Shown piece by piece: positions 8,306 to 18,180 of a DNA stretch of 64,000 nucleotides. Below the pieces are notes generated by a model. It was given only the letters and a program-made list of their open reading frames with translations, was not told the DNA's origin and made no database searches. Within the stretch, counting starts at the first letter, position 1. Each line of letters opens with the position of its first letter. Source of the DNA: Bacteroidaceae bacterium (lineage in GTDB: Bacteria > Bacteroidota > Bacteroidia > Bacteroidales > Bacteroidaceae); assembly GCA_017557635.1 (NCBI GenBank), contig JAFYYH010000018.1, positions 58,907-122,906 on the forward strand, read 5' to 3'. A program made the position numbers and the translations under genes.

Positions 8306-9496
8306 TTAATTATCGGGGGTTATTATGATTTCATCCAGGTCGTAACTGAACTTCTCCAGGTCAAGCTCATCGGGCAGACGCAGTGTATAGAGTGCTGCCT
8401 CGAGTTTGCGGAGATAGTCACGTTTGGGATGATTCGGGAAATATACGAATGCCTCGGCTACCACAACGCGCTGATTCTTCTCGTCAACACGTGATACCGA
8501 TACGAACGGACCGCCCATGTCGTAGTCCTTGATGTTCCAGAGTCCGCGGACTACCTGTGCATAGTGTTTGTGGACAACCTCGTCCGATACCAGATTGAAT
8601 CCCTTTGTGGTCATCATGTACTTGCCCTCAGTGGGACCGGGGATATTGGCCTTCATGACAGAGTCACGCTTGCGTACGAAATATGCCTCGGTGAATGTAT
8701 TCACGTCGCGGTACGGATAGGAGTAAACCACGATGTTCAACTCCTGCTCCACCCTCTTTACGAACCTCTGGCAACGGGCCCACACGAAATGACGGCCGGT
8801 GATGACCTTGTTCAGCTCGACGGGAATCCACATGTCGGCACCGAATGTCTTCCTTATTGCTTCCTGCATATGAGGCTGATGGTCTTCCTTGAGAAGGTCT
8901 ATCTGACGGTTCATTTCCGCATGAGTGAAGAAGTCCAGGATCATGTCATGGTTATCGGTCAGGAAATCATTGAACTGAACCACGTCATGTGCCTGTATGG
9001 TGGCTACCAACTGGGGAGCTGCATAGACATCCCTCGAGTACTTGAACCTGGCTTTGGTGTAAAGTGACGGATCAATCTTTATCTGAATGATGTTACGGCA
9101 AAGGCGCAAGGTCTTGGAAAGGTCACCCTGATTGATTCTGATAACCTTGAAGCTGGGCTCTGACTGAGCCACGCCTGCAACATCATCTGTGAGGACGGCG
9201 TAGAGGGAATCAACCGCACCGGTCCTGAAGTCCTCGGCTCCGCCTACAAGCAGAATCTCATAGGGAGAACCTGCCGATGTGGGAGTGAACACCGATTTCT
9301 TTTTCTTCTTATTTGCTTTTTTCTTTGTGGTCTTACCCGATTTCGTGGTCTTAGCACTCTGAGAGGCAGTTTTCACCTCAGTCTGGCCTCCGTCCAGATC
9401 GTTTCCGGCCTTCTGAGCCCTACCGCCGCATGCAACGGTAACCATTACCGCCAGCAGCATCATGCAAACCTTAAGGATAAACTTTTTCATAATCAT
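8306..9496 (-). CDS. DUF4837 family lipoprotein
   Basis: A 396-residue predicted lipoprotein with lipobox TVACGG near residue 23. A low-complexity Thr/Lys-rich stretch follows at about residues 42-68, probably a flexible linker. The remainder resembles the DUF4837 family, which I know only from Bacteroidota and which has no assigned function. Two in-frame ATGs (9496 and 9490) are possible starts. It follows rlmN by 5 bases and precedes pdxA by 12, so it is probably co-expressed with them. Confidence 0.75.
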   Translation of the reverse strand: MIMKKFILKVCMMLLAVMVTVACGGRAQKAGNDLDGGQTEVKTASQSAKTTKSGKTTKKKANKKKKKSVFTPTSAGSPYEILLVGGAEDFRTGAVDSLYAVLTDDVAGVAQSEPSFKVIRINQGDLSKTLRLCRNIIQIKIDPSLYTKARFKYSRDVYAAPQLVATIQAHDVVQFNDFLTDNHDMILDFFTHAEMNRQIDLLKEDHQPHMQEAIRKTFGADMWIPVELNKVITGRHFVWARCQRFVKRVEQELNIVVYSYPYRDVNTFTEAYFVRKRDSVMKANIPGPTEGKYMMTTKGFNLVSDEVVHKHYAQVVRGLWNIKDYDMGGPFVSVSRVDEKNQRVVVAEAFVYFPNHPKRDYLRKLEAALYTLRLPDELDLEKFSYDLDEIIITPDN

Positions 9497-9501
9497 ATGT
9501 T

Positions 9502-10533
9502 TTAAGGATTAGGATGTTCATTTTTTGCCGTACTCAACATTCCGCAGGCTGCCCAGATGTCCTCGCCGCGTGATGCACGGATCGTTGCAAAGACTCCGTG
9601 TCCGGTAAGCCAGTCGCGGAACTCCGTCATCTTTTCCTCCGATACGGGGCGCAGCGGACTGTCAGGTATGGCATGAAAGCGAATCAGGTTAACCCTGCAA
9701 CTGAGACCGTTAAGGGTCTTGACCAGCTGACGGGCATCGTCAATGGAATCATTCACACCATCGAACATGGTGTACTCGAATGACAGACGGCGCTGGTGGC
9801 TGAAGTCATATCGGCGCAGGACCTCAAGCATCTCGGTCATTGAGAATGCCTTCTCGGCCGGGATGAGCTCGCGGCGTTTCTCCGGTGTGGGAGCATGCAG
9901 ACTGACTGCAATGTGACACTCGCAGCCTTCAATAAGCTGTTTGAGTTCACGACGCAGACCTACAGTCGAGATCGTGATACGCTTGGGGCTCCATCCGAAT
10001 CCCCAGGATGCAGTCATGATCTCCTGTACGGCAAGCACATTCTCCAGATTGTCAAGAGGCTCACCCATACCCATGAACACCACGTTGGTAAGGTTCTCCT
10101 TGCCGGGCAGTGAGAGTATCTGGTTAAGGATCTCACCTGCGGTCAGGCTGGCGGTATAGTGCTGGCGTCCTGTCATGCAGAACACGCAGCCCATCTTGCA
10201 GCCCACCTGGCTGGATATGCACAGGGTGGCACGGTCATCATCGGGAATGTAAACAGCCTCCACAAAATGACCGTTCTGTACGGGGAAGAGATACTTGACC
10301 GTACCGTCAGTAGACGCAGCCTTGTGAGACGGTCCGGCCAGACCCACCTCATAGCCCTCCTTGAGCTTAGCCCTTGCCTTGAGAGAGAGGTTGGTCATAC
10401 CGTCAATGGAATCGACCTGCTTCACATAGAGCCAGTCGGCTATCTGCTTGGCGGTAAAAAGAGGCATGCCGTTCTCCACAGCCACCTGCTGCAGCTGTGC
10501 CAACGTCATTCCAACCAGATTCTTCAGAGCCAT
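9502..10533 (-). CDS. rlmN: Dual-specificity 23S rRNA/tRNA adenine C2-methyltransferase RlmN
   Basis: RlmN is a radical-SAM enzyme that methylates A2503 of 23S rRNA and A37 of some tRNAs. The 343-residue protein has the 4Fe-4S motif CKMGCVFC (CX3CX2C) at about residues 111-118. It has the GMGEPLDN segment near 154, the SVGL and SLHAP motifs, and the methyl-carrying cysteine in AACGML near the C-terminus. It is the first gene of the leftward eight-gene operon, with a good TAnnTTTG promoter about 70 bases upstream of the ATG. Confidence 0.96.
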   Translation of the reverse strand: MALKNLVGMTLAQLQQVAVENGMPLFTAKQIADWLYVKQVDSIDGMTNLSLKARAKLKEGYEVGLAGPSHKAASTDGTVKYLFPVQNGHFVEAVYIPDDDRATLCISSQVGCKMGCVFCMTGRQHYTASLTAGEILNQILSLPGKENLTNVVFMGMGEPLDNLENVLAVQEIMTASWGFGWSPKRITISTVGLRRELKQLIEGCECHIAVSLHAPTPEKRRELIPAEKAFSMTEMLEVLRRYDFSHQRRLSFEYTMFDGVNDSIDDARQLVKTLNGLSCRVNLIRFHAIPDSPLRPVSEEKMTEFRDWLTGHGVFATIRASRGEDIWAACGMLSTAKNEHPNP

Positions 10534-10602
10534 TTTCAGTGTTTCTTTATCGCTTTCATATTATGAACGTACCCAAGCCTGAAATACGTCACTAATAACG
10601 TG

Positions 10603-10610
10603 CAAAGATA
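10603..10610 (-). promoter_or_regulatory. Promoter (-7 box) of the rlmN operon
   Basis: On the minus strand the sequence TATCTTTGC matches the Bacteroidota -7 consensus TAnnTTTG. A T-rich TTTTA lies about 19 bases upstream in the -33 position. Transcription would begin near 10597, giving a leader of about 65 bases before rlmN. Confidence 0.7.
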
Positions 10611-10705
10611 ATGCAAGCCGAGAGGAGAATAAAATAAACTAGTTTATTTTTTGTCCCGAGGCGAAGCTTATCTTCACGGAACGTAAAGATATGAATTATA
10701 TTTCT

Positions 10706-10713
10706 TATTTTTG
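10706..10713 (+). promoter_or_regulatory. Possible promoter (-7 box) of the glycosyltransferase operon
   Basis: TATTTTTG fits the -7 consensus but ends only 5 bases before the ATG at 10719, so the mRNA would be leaderless or nearly so. I see no -33 TTTG at the right distance. Confidence 0.4.
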
Positions 10714-10718
10714 TTGAT

Positions 10719-12056
10719 ATGATACAGACCGTTGATTTACCCCAATACGGCAGTTCAACCAGATACGTAAAAGAGACTCTGGAAGCATGCCGAAACCGAT
10801 ATATCCTGCTCAATCTGACCGGCAGGGAAGTGACAATGACCGATGATGCCGCAGAGCGCATGAAACAGTTCGCTGATTCCGCCGGCGCCGGCATGGTATA
10901 TTCAGATTACGTAAAGACAATGGGGGCCGATGCCGTAGCACCCGCCCCGCTCATAGACATCCAGGCCGGAAGCCTGAGGGATGACTTTGACTTTGGTGCT
11001 CTGGTAATGATCACCCCGGCCGCAATAGAGGCAGTCCTCTCGTTCCAGGGCCAGGAGTTCAAGACCGCAGGATTCTACCAGATGCGTCTGACCATCCAGC
11101 GCACTCTCCCGATTGTACGTATGCCCCAGCCGCTCTACACCATCGCCGAGACTGATTTCCGCACATCGGGCCAGAAGCAGTTCGACTACGTGAACCCGCG
11201 TAACCGCGACGTCCAGATAGAGATGGAGGCCGCTTGCACCGAGCACCTGAAACTGATTGACGGTTACCTCAAACCCGGAGCCGGAGCAAAGGTCGATGCC
11301 ACCCAGGGCAGTTTCCCCGTGCTGGCATCGGTCATCATTCCCGTCCGCAACCGCGAGCGCACCGTAGCCGATGCTGTAAAGTCTGCCCTGAGCCAGCAGT
11401 TGGACGGCCCGTACAACGTGATTGTGGTGGACAACCACTCCACCGACAGCACCACTCAGATACTCTCTGACCTGGCCAAGGCCGATAACCGCCTGGTGCA
11501 CATCATACCCGAGCGCACAGACCTGGGCATAGGCGGCTGCTGGAACCTTGCCGTAAACGATGAGCGCTGTGGCCGTTTTGCCGTCCAGCTGGACAGCGAC
11601 GACCTCTACAGCGGCCCCGATACACTGCAGAAAATTATTGACAAGTTCCGCGAGGGCGGATACTCAATGGTAATAGGCAGTTACCGCATGTGCAACTTCA
11701 ACCTTGAGACCCTGCCTCCCGGCATAATCGACCATAAGGAGTGGACCGATGGGAACGGTCCCAACAACGCCCTGCGCATTAACGGCCTGGGTGCTCCCCG
11801 TGCCTTCTACACCCCTGTAGTACGTGAAATAGGATTCCCCAACGTAAGCTACGGTGAGGACTATGCAGTTGCCATCCGCATTGCCGGAGAGTACCGTCTG
11901 GGACGTATATTTGACGAGCTCTACCTGTGCCGTCGCTGGGAAGGCAACAGTGACGCCGCCCTGAGCGCCGAGAAGGTCAACGCAAACAATCTTTACAAGG
12001 ACTCCCTCCGCACCGCAGAGTTGCAGAGGCGTATCAATACTAACCGCAACATTTGA
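10719..12056 (+). CDS. Family 2 glycosyltransferase with extra N-terminal domain
   Basis: A 445-residue protein. Residues about 205-440 form a GT-A glycosyltransferase of family 2: [13 protein letters not shown] opens the fold, [10 protein letters not shown] follows, and the DXD-type metal motif is LDSDDL near residue 291. Residues 1-200 are a separate region with a YSD segment that faintly resembles a second, degenerate GT2 half. There is no signal peptide or clear transmembrane helix, so it should act at the cytoplasmic face. Its stop overlaps the start of the DUF4922-SpoIID fusion by 4 bases (ATGA), so the two are translationally coupled. The acceptor is unknown. Confidence 0.87.
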   Translation: MIQTVDLPQYGSSTRYVKETLEACRNRYILLNLTGREVTMTDDAAERMKQFADSAGAGMVYSDYVKTMGADAVAPAPLIDIQAGSLRDDFDFGALVMITPAAIEAVLSFQGQEFKTAGFYQMRLTIQRTLPIVRMPQPLYTIAETDFRTSGQKQFDYVNPRNRDVQIEMEAACTEHLKLIDGYLKPGAGAKVDATQGSFPVLASVIIPVRNRERTVADAVKSALSQQLDGPYNVIVVDNHSTDSTTQILSDLAKADNRLVHIIPERTDLGIGGCWNLAVNDERCGRFAVQLDSDDLYSGPDTLQKIIDKFREGGYSMVIGSYRMCNFNLETLPPGIIDHKEWTDGNGPNNALRINGLGAPRAFYTPVVREIGFPNVSYGEDYAVAIRIAGEYRLGRIFDELYLCRRWEGNSDAALSAEKVNANNLYKDSLRTAELQRRINTNRNI

Positions 12057-14209
12057 TGGAAGATATTTTCAAGCACCTTGGCCAGTGCCTTGAGGAACAG
12101 TTGGCCGTATGGCCTGCCGCCAAACAGGCTTTTGACAATCTGGAGCAGGTACAGACCCGCGTACTCTCATCGTCCGGTCTGGCTTTGCAGCATAACCCCG
12201 CACGCATCATATCCACCACTGCAAAGGTAAAGCCGGCCGAGACCGCTGTCCGCAGCTGTTTCCTCTGCCCGCAGAACCGTCCGCAGGAGCAGATATCATT
12301 TGATGCAGGTGACGGATTCGAGCTGTTGCTCAACCCCTATCCCATACTGCGCGAACACTTCTGTGTAGTAAGCCGCGAGCATCGGCTCCAGATGTTCCAT
12401 GACTGCTATGAGAAGATGCTCCGGATAGCAGAGGTGCTGGAACCCGGTTACATGATATTCTACAACGGCCCACGCAGCGGTGCATCGGCCCCGGACCACC
12501 TGCATATGCAGATAGGACGTCTGGAGGGTATTCCGCTTCTGGACAAACTGCGTGAGAACGAGCCGCCTGCAAAGGATGAGCCCGTCACCATTCAGCCGTT
12601 CGGATTCCCCATCATTGTCATCAAGGGATCGGATCCCGCAAAACTGTGGGATTACATATCGGGCATGACCATATATGACGGCGAGTATGAGCCTCGCATG
12701 AACGTGCTGGCTTTCAACCGCGAGGGTCAGGTTATCACCGCCATCATACCGCGCGGCAAACACCGTCCAGACTGCTACTACAGCGATGGTCCGGACAAGG
12801 TTATGGTGAGCCCCGGCGCAGTCGATATGTTCGGTCTGGTCATTACCCCGCGGAAGGAGGATTTTGAGACTCTTACTGAGAAACAGGTGCTTGACATATA
12901 CCGTCAGGTTACCCAACAGCAGCCCAAGATCCGCGTAGGCATCATGGCTGAAAAAGAAATCCGTTTCTGCCTGAACGACAGTTTCACTGACGGACGCAGC
13001 GTCTTTGAAGGCGAGATGCAGATAAGCGCCAGCGGCGGCAAGCTTAACTGGAACGGCGTACTGATTGACAGCCTTACACTTAAGCCCAGCGAGCACGGCA
13101 GCACATTCACGCTGCATGACGTAACCATAGGCATAGGCTTCCACTGGGAACGCAAGGAGGACCAGACTTTCTCCGGCCAGCTCAAGTTCATTATCGAGAA
13201 CGGACTGGTACGCGCCATCAACATTCTGCCCGTTGAGGATTACCTTACCAGTGTGATTTCATCGGAGATGAAACCCACCGCCACCAAGGAGTTCCTCAAG
13301 GCCCACGCCGTCATTTCACGCAGCTGGGTTCTGGCTCAGTTGCGTTCACCCTATCACATGGCTGCCACACCTGCAGCCGCGCCCAAACATGACTACATAC
13401 TGGACCGCATAATCAAGTGGTATGACCACGACCAGCACACCCTCTTTGATGTATGTGCCGATGACCACTGCCAGCGTTATCAGGGCCGCACCCGCATTAT
13501 CAACGCAGCGGCTGAGACCGCCGTCAAGGAGACCTTCGGCCAGACGTTGACTTTTGAGGGTCACCTTTGCGATGCCCGTTTCAGCAAGTGCTGCGGCGGC
13601 ATAACCGAGGAGTTTGAGACCTGCTGGCAGGACGAGCACAAACCCTACTTGATTGCCCTGCGTGACAGCAGCATCAACGAGGGCCAGCTGCCTGACCTTA
13701 CCATTGAGGAGAACGCCCGACAGTGGATACTCTCCGAGCCCAAGTCATTCTGTAATTCGGCCGACGGCAATATACTGTCCGAGTCACTTAACGGCTATGA
13801 CCTGGAGACTCCGGACTATTACCGCTGGGAGGTTGAATACACCACAGCCCAGGTATCGGACATATTCCGCCGCAAATCAGGTCTGGATATTGGTGACATA
13901 GTTGACCTTCGTCCCGTCAAGCGCGGACCTTCCGGCCGTATCTGTGAACTTGAGATTGAGGGTACAAAGCAGACCGTCACCATCGGCAAGGAACTGGAGA
14001 TACGCCGCACGCTTTCTGAGTCTCATCTGTTCAGTAGCGCGTTCATAGTAGAAAAGACTCAGGACGGATTCATACTTAAGGGAGCCGGCTGGGGGCACGG
14101 CGTTGGCCTATGCCAGATTGGAGCCGCAGTCATGGCCTCCAAGGGCTACACCTACCGCGAGATCCTGCGCCACTACTATCCCGGCACCACATTGGGTCGT
14201 TTCTATTGA
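12053..14209 (+). CDS. DUF4922 (HIT-like) - SpoIID/LytB fusion protein
   Basis: The 718-residue protein joins two unrelated parts. Residues about 1-297 are a DUF4922-type, HIT/GalT-like domain with PDHLHMQ near residue 149, the H-x-H-x-Q pattern of nucleotide-sugar phosphorylases. [10 protein letters not shown] segment near residue 65 may bind metal. From about residue 298 (MAEKEIRF) begins a SpoIID/LytB domain. Its ILPVEDYL...SSEM segment places the likely catalytic Glu near 405, and its C-terminal signature is [13 protein letters not shown]. SpoIID proteins are peptidoglycan lytic transglycosylases, normally exported. No signal peptide or transmembrane segment is visible, so this one looks cytoplasmic. 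It overlaps the GT2 gene by 4 bases, and amgK-rapZ and murU lie downstream, suggesting a role in recycling peptidoglycan fragments (inference). Confidence 0.85.
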   Translation: MMEDIFKHLGQCLEEQLAVWPAAKQAFDNLEQVQTRVLSSSGLALQHNPARIISTTAKVKPAETAVRSCFLCPQNRPQEQISFDAGDGFELLLNPYPILREHFCVVSREHRLQMFHDCYEKMLRIAEVLEPGYMIFYNGPRSGASAPDHLHMQIGRLEGIPLLDKLRENEPPAKDEPVTIQPFGFPIIVIKGSDPAKLWDYISGMTIYDGEYEPRMNVLAFNREGQVITAIIPRGKHRPDCYYSDGPDKVMVSPGAVDMFGLVITPRKEDFETLTEKQVLDIYRQVTQQQPKIRVGIMAEKEIRFCLNDSFTDGRSVFEGEMQISASGGKLNWNGVLIDSLTLKPSEHGSTFTLHDVTIGIGFHWERKEDQTFSGQLKFIIENGLVRAINILPVEDYLTSVISSEMKPTATKEFLKAHAVISRSWVLAQLRSPYHMAATPAAAPKHDYILDRIIKWYDHDQHTLFDVCADDHCQRYQGRTRIINAAAETAVKETFGQTLTFEGHLCDARFSKCCGGITEEFETCWQDEHKPYLIALRDSSINEGQLPDLTIEENARQWILSEPKSFCNSADGNILSESLNGYDLETPDYYRWEVEYTTAQVSDIFRRKSGLDIGDIVDLRPVKRGPSGRICELEIEGTKQTVTIGKELEIRRTLSESHLFSSAFIVEKTQDGFILKGAGWGHGVGLCQIGAAVMASKGYTYREILRHYYPGTTLGRFY

Positions 14210-14217
14210 TTAGGTGG

Positions 14218-14401
14218 GAAAACTTTAAGGGTATAGTCTCTGAAACTACGCGCTTCGCGCTATCCCTCCCATCCTCAATAAGACGCTCTGAAAGGCATGA
14301 GTAAACTCCTACCTTCCAGAGCATCTTCTTGAGCACGGGCCCCTCCCGTTCACAAGCCCACGGGCGGCCATGGTTTCTGAGACTATACCCTTAAAGTTTT
14401 C
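14218..14401. mobile_element. MITE-like long imperfect hairpin with terminal inverted repeats
   Basis: Outer arms 14218-14246 and 14373-14401 are 29-base inverted repeats with one mismatch, sharing the core CTTTAAGGGTATAGTCTC. Nested inside are 22-base inverted arms 14274-14295 and 14312-14333 with four mismatches around a 16-base loop. The 184-base unit has no coding capacity. It sits between convergent genes and 11 bases beyond the BspA-like stop codon. I see no clear target-site duplication and no transposase. It could also act as a terminator for both genes. Confidence 0.7.
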
Positions 14402-14412
14402 GCTCGTTATTG

Positions 14413-16590
14413 TTATTGTTTCAGGGCAGGGCAGTCGGTGAACGCTTCGATATCGATGAGGGTTACGCTTTCCGGTATGGCTATTGAGTTCAGGCTTTCG
14501 CATCCAGTGAATGTGAATCGGCCTATTCTTGTTACACCTTCAGGTATATTGACCTCAGTGAGGTCTGTACATCTGTAGAATGCCGAATCACATATCTCCG
14601 TAACGCTCTCGGGTATACTCACCGAGGTAATGAAACACTCTTCTTTAAACGCCCCGCTATCTATACCTGTAACGCGGTATGTCTTTCCTTTATACTTTAT
14701 TTTGGAAGGAATCTCCACATCATCAATGTAGATATCACTGCTTGTAACATATGCAGTCTTGGTTTTAGGATAGATGTTATAGCAGATATCATCTATTTCC
14801 ACTTTTTCCTTTTGGGGTTCAGCAACCACGGATGCGGTTCCTGGCACTACCGGTCGGATTGATGCTCCTACCACACGGTGACCTCCCCAGCTTATAGAGT
14901 TCGAGTTGAATAAGAGACTCCCCGTATACTCCGGCCCGTCAGTGTCACTCAGTGTAGATGACCAATACCAGCTCATATAATCGGACATCTCATAATCAGA
15001 ATGATTCATTATATCACCGGTACAATAACTTGCAGCAGGCAGGAATATGGAACGGTCTGTATAGCCGGGCTTGTTGCTTATTATTCTTAACCCGCTCACG
15101 CCACTGACTGTATCCCACGTCCATGTGCAACAGTTCCTCAACTCTTCCCATTCGGCTTTGGTTGGCATGCGCCAGCCCCCGCCCCATTTTACATGTGCAG
15201 CATCATCCTGAGGTTCAAGTACCGTGCGGCCATCAACTGTTCCAAAAATGGTGTCATTATTGTATTTATAAAACTTCATTTCCCAGAAATCAGTGGTATC
15301 GCCTAAAATGTAGTCTTCAAATCCATATCTGGACTTGGGCTCTGTCTCACCCCAGGAAAAGTAGTCACCGTTATCCTCGGGTTTCTCAGCGCCGATATTG
15401 AAAGGAGCCCACTTGACGCTAAGTCCCAGATCCACGGCAGCCGATTCATCCGGGTGTGATTCGTAGCCCAAACGTTCTTTCATGGATTTGGGTATAGGAG
15501 TCTTTATTCTCGCAGTTATCGGCTCTTTCAGCTTTGCATCAACTTGATCGGCTGTGATATCGGCAGAATCGGCAGGCTTAATTATTTTGCCGTTCATAAA
15601 ACTAATCAGTCTGTCCTTATGTAAACCTTCCAGCAATGAAATCATCTTATCGGCCACGAGGTCACTCTCTTTCAATCTTATATTGAATCGGCACGGGCTC
15701 TCCTCACTAATTTCAGGCTCATTCACATTGTCATCGACTATGAAAGTGGCGTAGTTGGAGTCATCGGCAAAATCAGACTGAACATATACCCAATATCCTA
15801 CTTCTTTCAACAGCTCCTGATATATGGCATAATACTGTTTCCTGTATTCAGATTTGTAACTGCCAGCAGTAAATTTGAATTGCACTCTGAATCCGCCCAA
15901 ATCACAATACCTCTGATAAGTCATCAGTTTTGATATATCAGAGCCTATATCTGCAGAGAGAGAAAGCGTATAAACCCTATCAGCCCCCCATGTGCTCGTA
16001 AGACCATGATGTGTCTGCAACATACTCTCATGATAGTTTGCCTTGAATTCATGATACAGGTAATCAGCTACTGCGGCATAACTCTCCAGGCACTCCATGT
16101 CACCAGCCATAACAGATGTGCCGATATGCTCGAACAGGCGTATGACCTGGGCCGGCAATTCATCGGGAGACCAGGTGGTAACCCCGTTATCATTTAGAAA
16201 GAGATAATAATCTGCACCGTCCAACCCTCCGCGATCCATTGTAAATGAAGCTGTATTTACGGCATGCTTTGTCAGGAGTATCAATGATGAATAGAGTTCC
16301 GGACTGCATTCCATAATGTAATTCTTCTTTATTGTACGGACTGTGATTATTCCGGCACTCTTATTCTCACTCATCCTGATGCTCAATGCTTCAAACGGTT
16401 GTGACACCAATGAATAAGACATCATGAAATTGACAAAGGAATAAGCATAATCGTCAAAGTGTTTGTCAAAAAACTCCTGATTGTCATTGTATAAGGATCT
16501 GGATATGGGAGTGAACGCTGTCTGTGCAGCCACCTTATTGGGTTCTATAAACAATATGCAAAGCAGAGAAAGTAACAGGACTCTTTTCAT
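14413..16590 (-). CDS. Secreted FISUMP / BspA-type leucine-rich repeat protein
   Basis: The ATG at 16590 gives a 725-residue protein with a signal peptide ending near VAAQ. Residues about 25-350 are not recognised. A FISUMP-type domain follows at about 385-590, with the diagnostic AVDLGLSVKWAPFNIGAEKPEDNG opening broken by this comma-free family pattern, WGGGWRMPTKAEWEEL, and SIRPV near its end. After that come about three BspA-type LRR_5 repeats (SVSIPESVTEICDSAF, EVNIPEGVTRIGRFTF, SIAIPESVTLIDIEAF). It ends abruptly after CPALKQ, with no sorting domain. The gene is visibly more A+T rich than its neighbours and lies antisense between two peptidoglycan-related genes, next to the MITE-like hairpin, which suggests later insertion. 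Such proteins are typically surface-exposed or secreted. Confidence 0.8.
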   Translation of the reverse strand: MKRVLLLSLLCILFIEPNKVAAQTAFTPISRSLYNDNQEFFDKHFDDYAYSFVNFMMSYSLVSQPFEALSIRMSENKSAGIITVRTIKKNYIMECSPELYSSLILLTKHAVNTASFTMDRGGLDGADYYLFLNDNGVTTWSPDELPAQVIRLFEHIGTSVMAGDMECLESYAAVADYLYHEFKANYHESMLQTHHGLTSTWGADRVYTLSLSADIGSDISKLMTYQRYCDLGGFRVQFKFTAGSYKSEYRKQYYAIYQELLKEVGYWVYVQSDFADDSNYATFIVDDNVNEPEISEESPCRFNIRLKESDLVADKMISLLEGLHKDRLISFMNGKIIKPADSADITADQVDAKLKEPITARIKTPIPKSMKERLGYESHPDESAAVDLGLSVKWAPFNIGAEKPEDNGDYFSWGETEPKSRYGFEDYILGDTTDFWEMKFYKYNNDTIFGTVDGRTVLEPQDDAAHVKWGGGWRMPTKAEWEELRNCCTWTWDTVSGVSGLRIISNKPGYTDRSIFLPAASYCTGDIMNHSDYEMSDYMSWYWSSTLSDTDGPEYTGSLLFNSNSISWGGHRVVGASIRPVVPGTASVVAEPQKEKVEIDDICYNIYPKTKTAYVTSSDIYIDDVEIPSKIKYKGKTYRVTGIDSGAFKEECFITSVSIPESVTEICDSAFYRCTDLTEVNIPEGVTRIGRFTFTGCESLNSIAIPESVTLIDIEAFTDCPALKQ

Positions 16591-16618
16591 AATCGGAGGA
16601 TAAAACATATGTCTATTG

Positions 16619-16626
16619 CAAATTTA
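16619..16626 (-). promoter_or_regulatory. Promoter (-7 box) of the BspA-like gene
   Basis: Minus-strand TAAATTTG matches TAnnTTTG. TTTG at 16645-16648, 18 bases upstream, is a good -33 element. The leader would be about 22 bases. Confidence 0.6.
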
Positions 16627-16730
16627 TTTGATTTTTTGACTGGAACAAAAGTAGCGGCATATTCAACCTCCGCCAAGGACAAGGCGTTGCAAAACCGTTG
16701 CAAATTCTTGGAAATGAGATGGCGATAACG

Positions 16731-16738
16731 TAATTTTG
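16731..16738 (+). promoter_or_regulatory. Promoter (-7 box) of the amgK-rapZ operon
   Basis: TAATTTTG fits the -7 consensus. CTTG at 16707-16710, 20 bases upstream, is at the -33 position. The ATG follows 8 bases later, so the leader is very short. Confidence 0.6.
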
Positions 16739-16746
16739 GTGTCATT

Positions 16747-18180
16747 ATGAATGAGAAGTTGAAAGAACTGTTCAGGCAGTATGCCGGATGTGAGGCTGAG
16801 AGCGTTACACGGCTTACTGCGGCGGGATCCAACCGGGTTTACTACCGTTTTGCTTTCAATGGCAAGACCGTAGTCGGTGTAGAGGGGACTAATGCCGATG
16901 AGAACGCGGCGTTCCTGAGCATCGGACAGGATCTTGCATCTAAGGGACTGCCGGTTCCGGGCATTCTGGCTGTGGCCGATGACCGTATGTGTTATCTGCT
17001 CCAGGACCTGGGCGATGTATCACTCTTTGACACACTCAAAAGCGCACGTGAAACCGGCGAATACTCTGCTGAGCAGACCCAGCTTCTTGAAAAGGTGATA
17101 CGCCTGCTGCCGCAGTTACAGTTCAAGGGCGGACACGGAATGGATTTCACGGTTTGTTTTCCCTGCGAGTCTTTTGACCGCCGCAGCATTTTCTGGGACC
17201 TGAACTATTTCAAATACAACTTCCTCAAGGCTGTAGGTCTGGAATTCCACGAGGCCCGTCTGGAGGATGACTTTGAGCGTTTTGCCACGCTGCTGCTCAA
17301 GGATGCACCTTACGATACATTCATGTACCGCGATTTCCAGGCACGCAACGTGATGGTTAAGGACGGAAATCCCTGGTTCATTGATTTCCAGGGTGGCCGA
17401 CGCGGTCCCATTGAGTATGACCTGGCATCGTTCCTGTGGCAGGCCCGGGCCGCTTATCCGGACAATCTCAAGCAGCACCTTATTGATGTTTATCTGGAGG
17501 CTCTTGCTCCTTTCCGCAAGGTAAGCGCCAAGGAGTTCCTTGCAAGCCTGCACAACATCGTGCTGTTCCGCACGCTCCAGGTTCTGGGCGCATACGGATT
17601 CCGCGGTTACTTTGAGCGCAAGCCTCATTTTGTTCAGAGCATTCCGGCTGCAATAGACAACCTCCGTGACCTGCTCAAACAGAATATCGAGGGATGCCCC
17701 TACCTGACACAGTTGTTGCGTGACATAACCAAGCTGCCGCAGTTCAACCCGCAGCCCGCACCTGAGAACGTAAAGCTCACCGTACGCGTAATGAGTTTTT
17801 CATACCGCAAGGGCCTGCCCCACGACGACAGCGGCAACGGCGGCGGATTCATATTTGACTGCCGCGGCATGCACAACCCGGGCAAGTATGACTGCTACAA
17901 GAAGATAACCGGGGCCGATGCTCCCGTCATTGAGTTCCTTGAGGAGCGTGGTGAAGTACAGAAGTTCCTTGAACATGCATACGGAATGGTTGATCCCTCG
18001 GTAGACCGTTACATAGAGCGCGGCTTTGCCAACCTGATGGTATCATTCGGATGCACCGGAGGCCAGCACCGCTCACTCTACTGTGCCAACCATATGGCAG
18101 AGCACCTGAAACTCAAATACGGTGACCGCATCAACATCCTGCTTGAACACCGTGAACAAGGCATCAGCAAACAGCTATGA
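16747..18180 (+). CDS. AmgK-like amino-sugar kinase fused to a RapZ C-terminal domain
   Basis: A 477-residue two-domain protein. Residues about 1-330 are an aminoglycoside-phosphotransferase-type kinase like AmgK, which phosphorylates MurNAc or GlcNAc at the anomeric position in peptidoglycan recycling. The catalytic loop is YRDFQARNV near residue 196 and the metal-binding motif is IDFQGG. Residues about 340-477 match the C-terminal domain of RapZ, including the hallmark GCTGGQHRS near residue 436. In E. coli that domain senses glucosamine-6-phosphate. The Walker-type kinase half of RapZ is absent. The stop overlaps murU by 4 bases. The fusion suggests that kinase activity or expression is tied to amino-sugar-phosphate levels (inference). 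Confidence 0.88.
   Translation: MNEKLKELFRQYAGCEAESVTRLTAAGSNRVYYRFAFNGKTVVGVEGTNADENAAFLSIGQDLASKGLPVPGILAVADDRMCYLLQDLGDVSLFDTLKSARETGEYSAEQTQLLEKVIRLLPQLQFKGGHGMDFTVCFPCESFDRRSIFWDLNYFKYNFLKAVGLEFHEARLEDDFERFATLLLKDAPYDTFMYRDFQARNVMVKDGNPWFIDFQGGRRGPIEYDLASFLWQARAAYPDNLKQHLIDVYLEALAPFRKVSAKEFLASLHNIVLFRTLQVLGAYGFRGYFERKPHFVQSIPAAIDNLRDLLKQNIEGCPYLTQLLRDITKLPQFNPQPAPENVKLTVRVMSFSYRKGLPHDDSGNGGGFIFDCRGMHNPGKYDCYKKITGADAPVIEFLEERGEVQKFLEHAYGMVDPSVDRYIERGFANLMVSFGCTGGQHRSLYCANHMAEHLKLKYGDRINILLEHREQGISKQL

Noticed and set aside
12296-13144. A 282-codon antisense frame in the DUF4922-SpoIID gene
   Set aside because: Shadow frame; the sense protein carries recognisable domains throughout this stretch.
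14218-14401. CRISPR or tandem-repeat interpretation of the hairpin
   Set aside because: There are only inverted, not regularly spaced direct, repeats, and no spacers.
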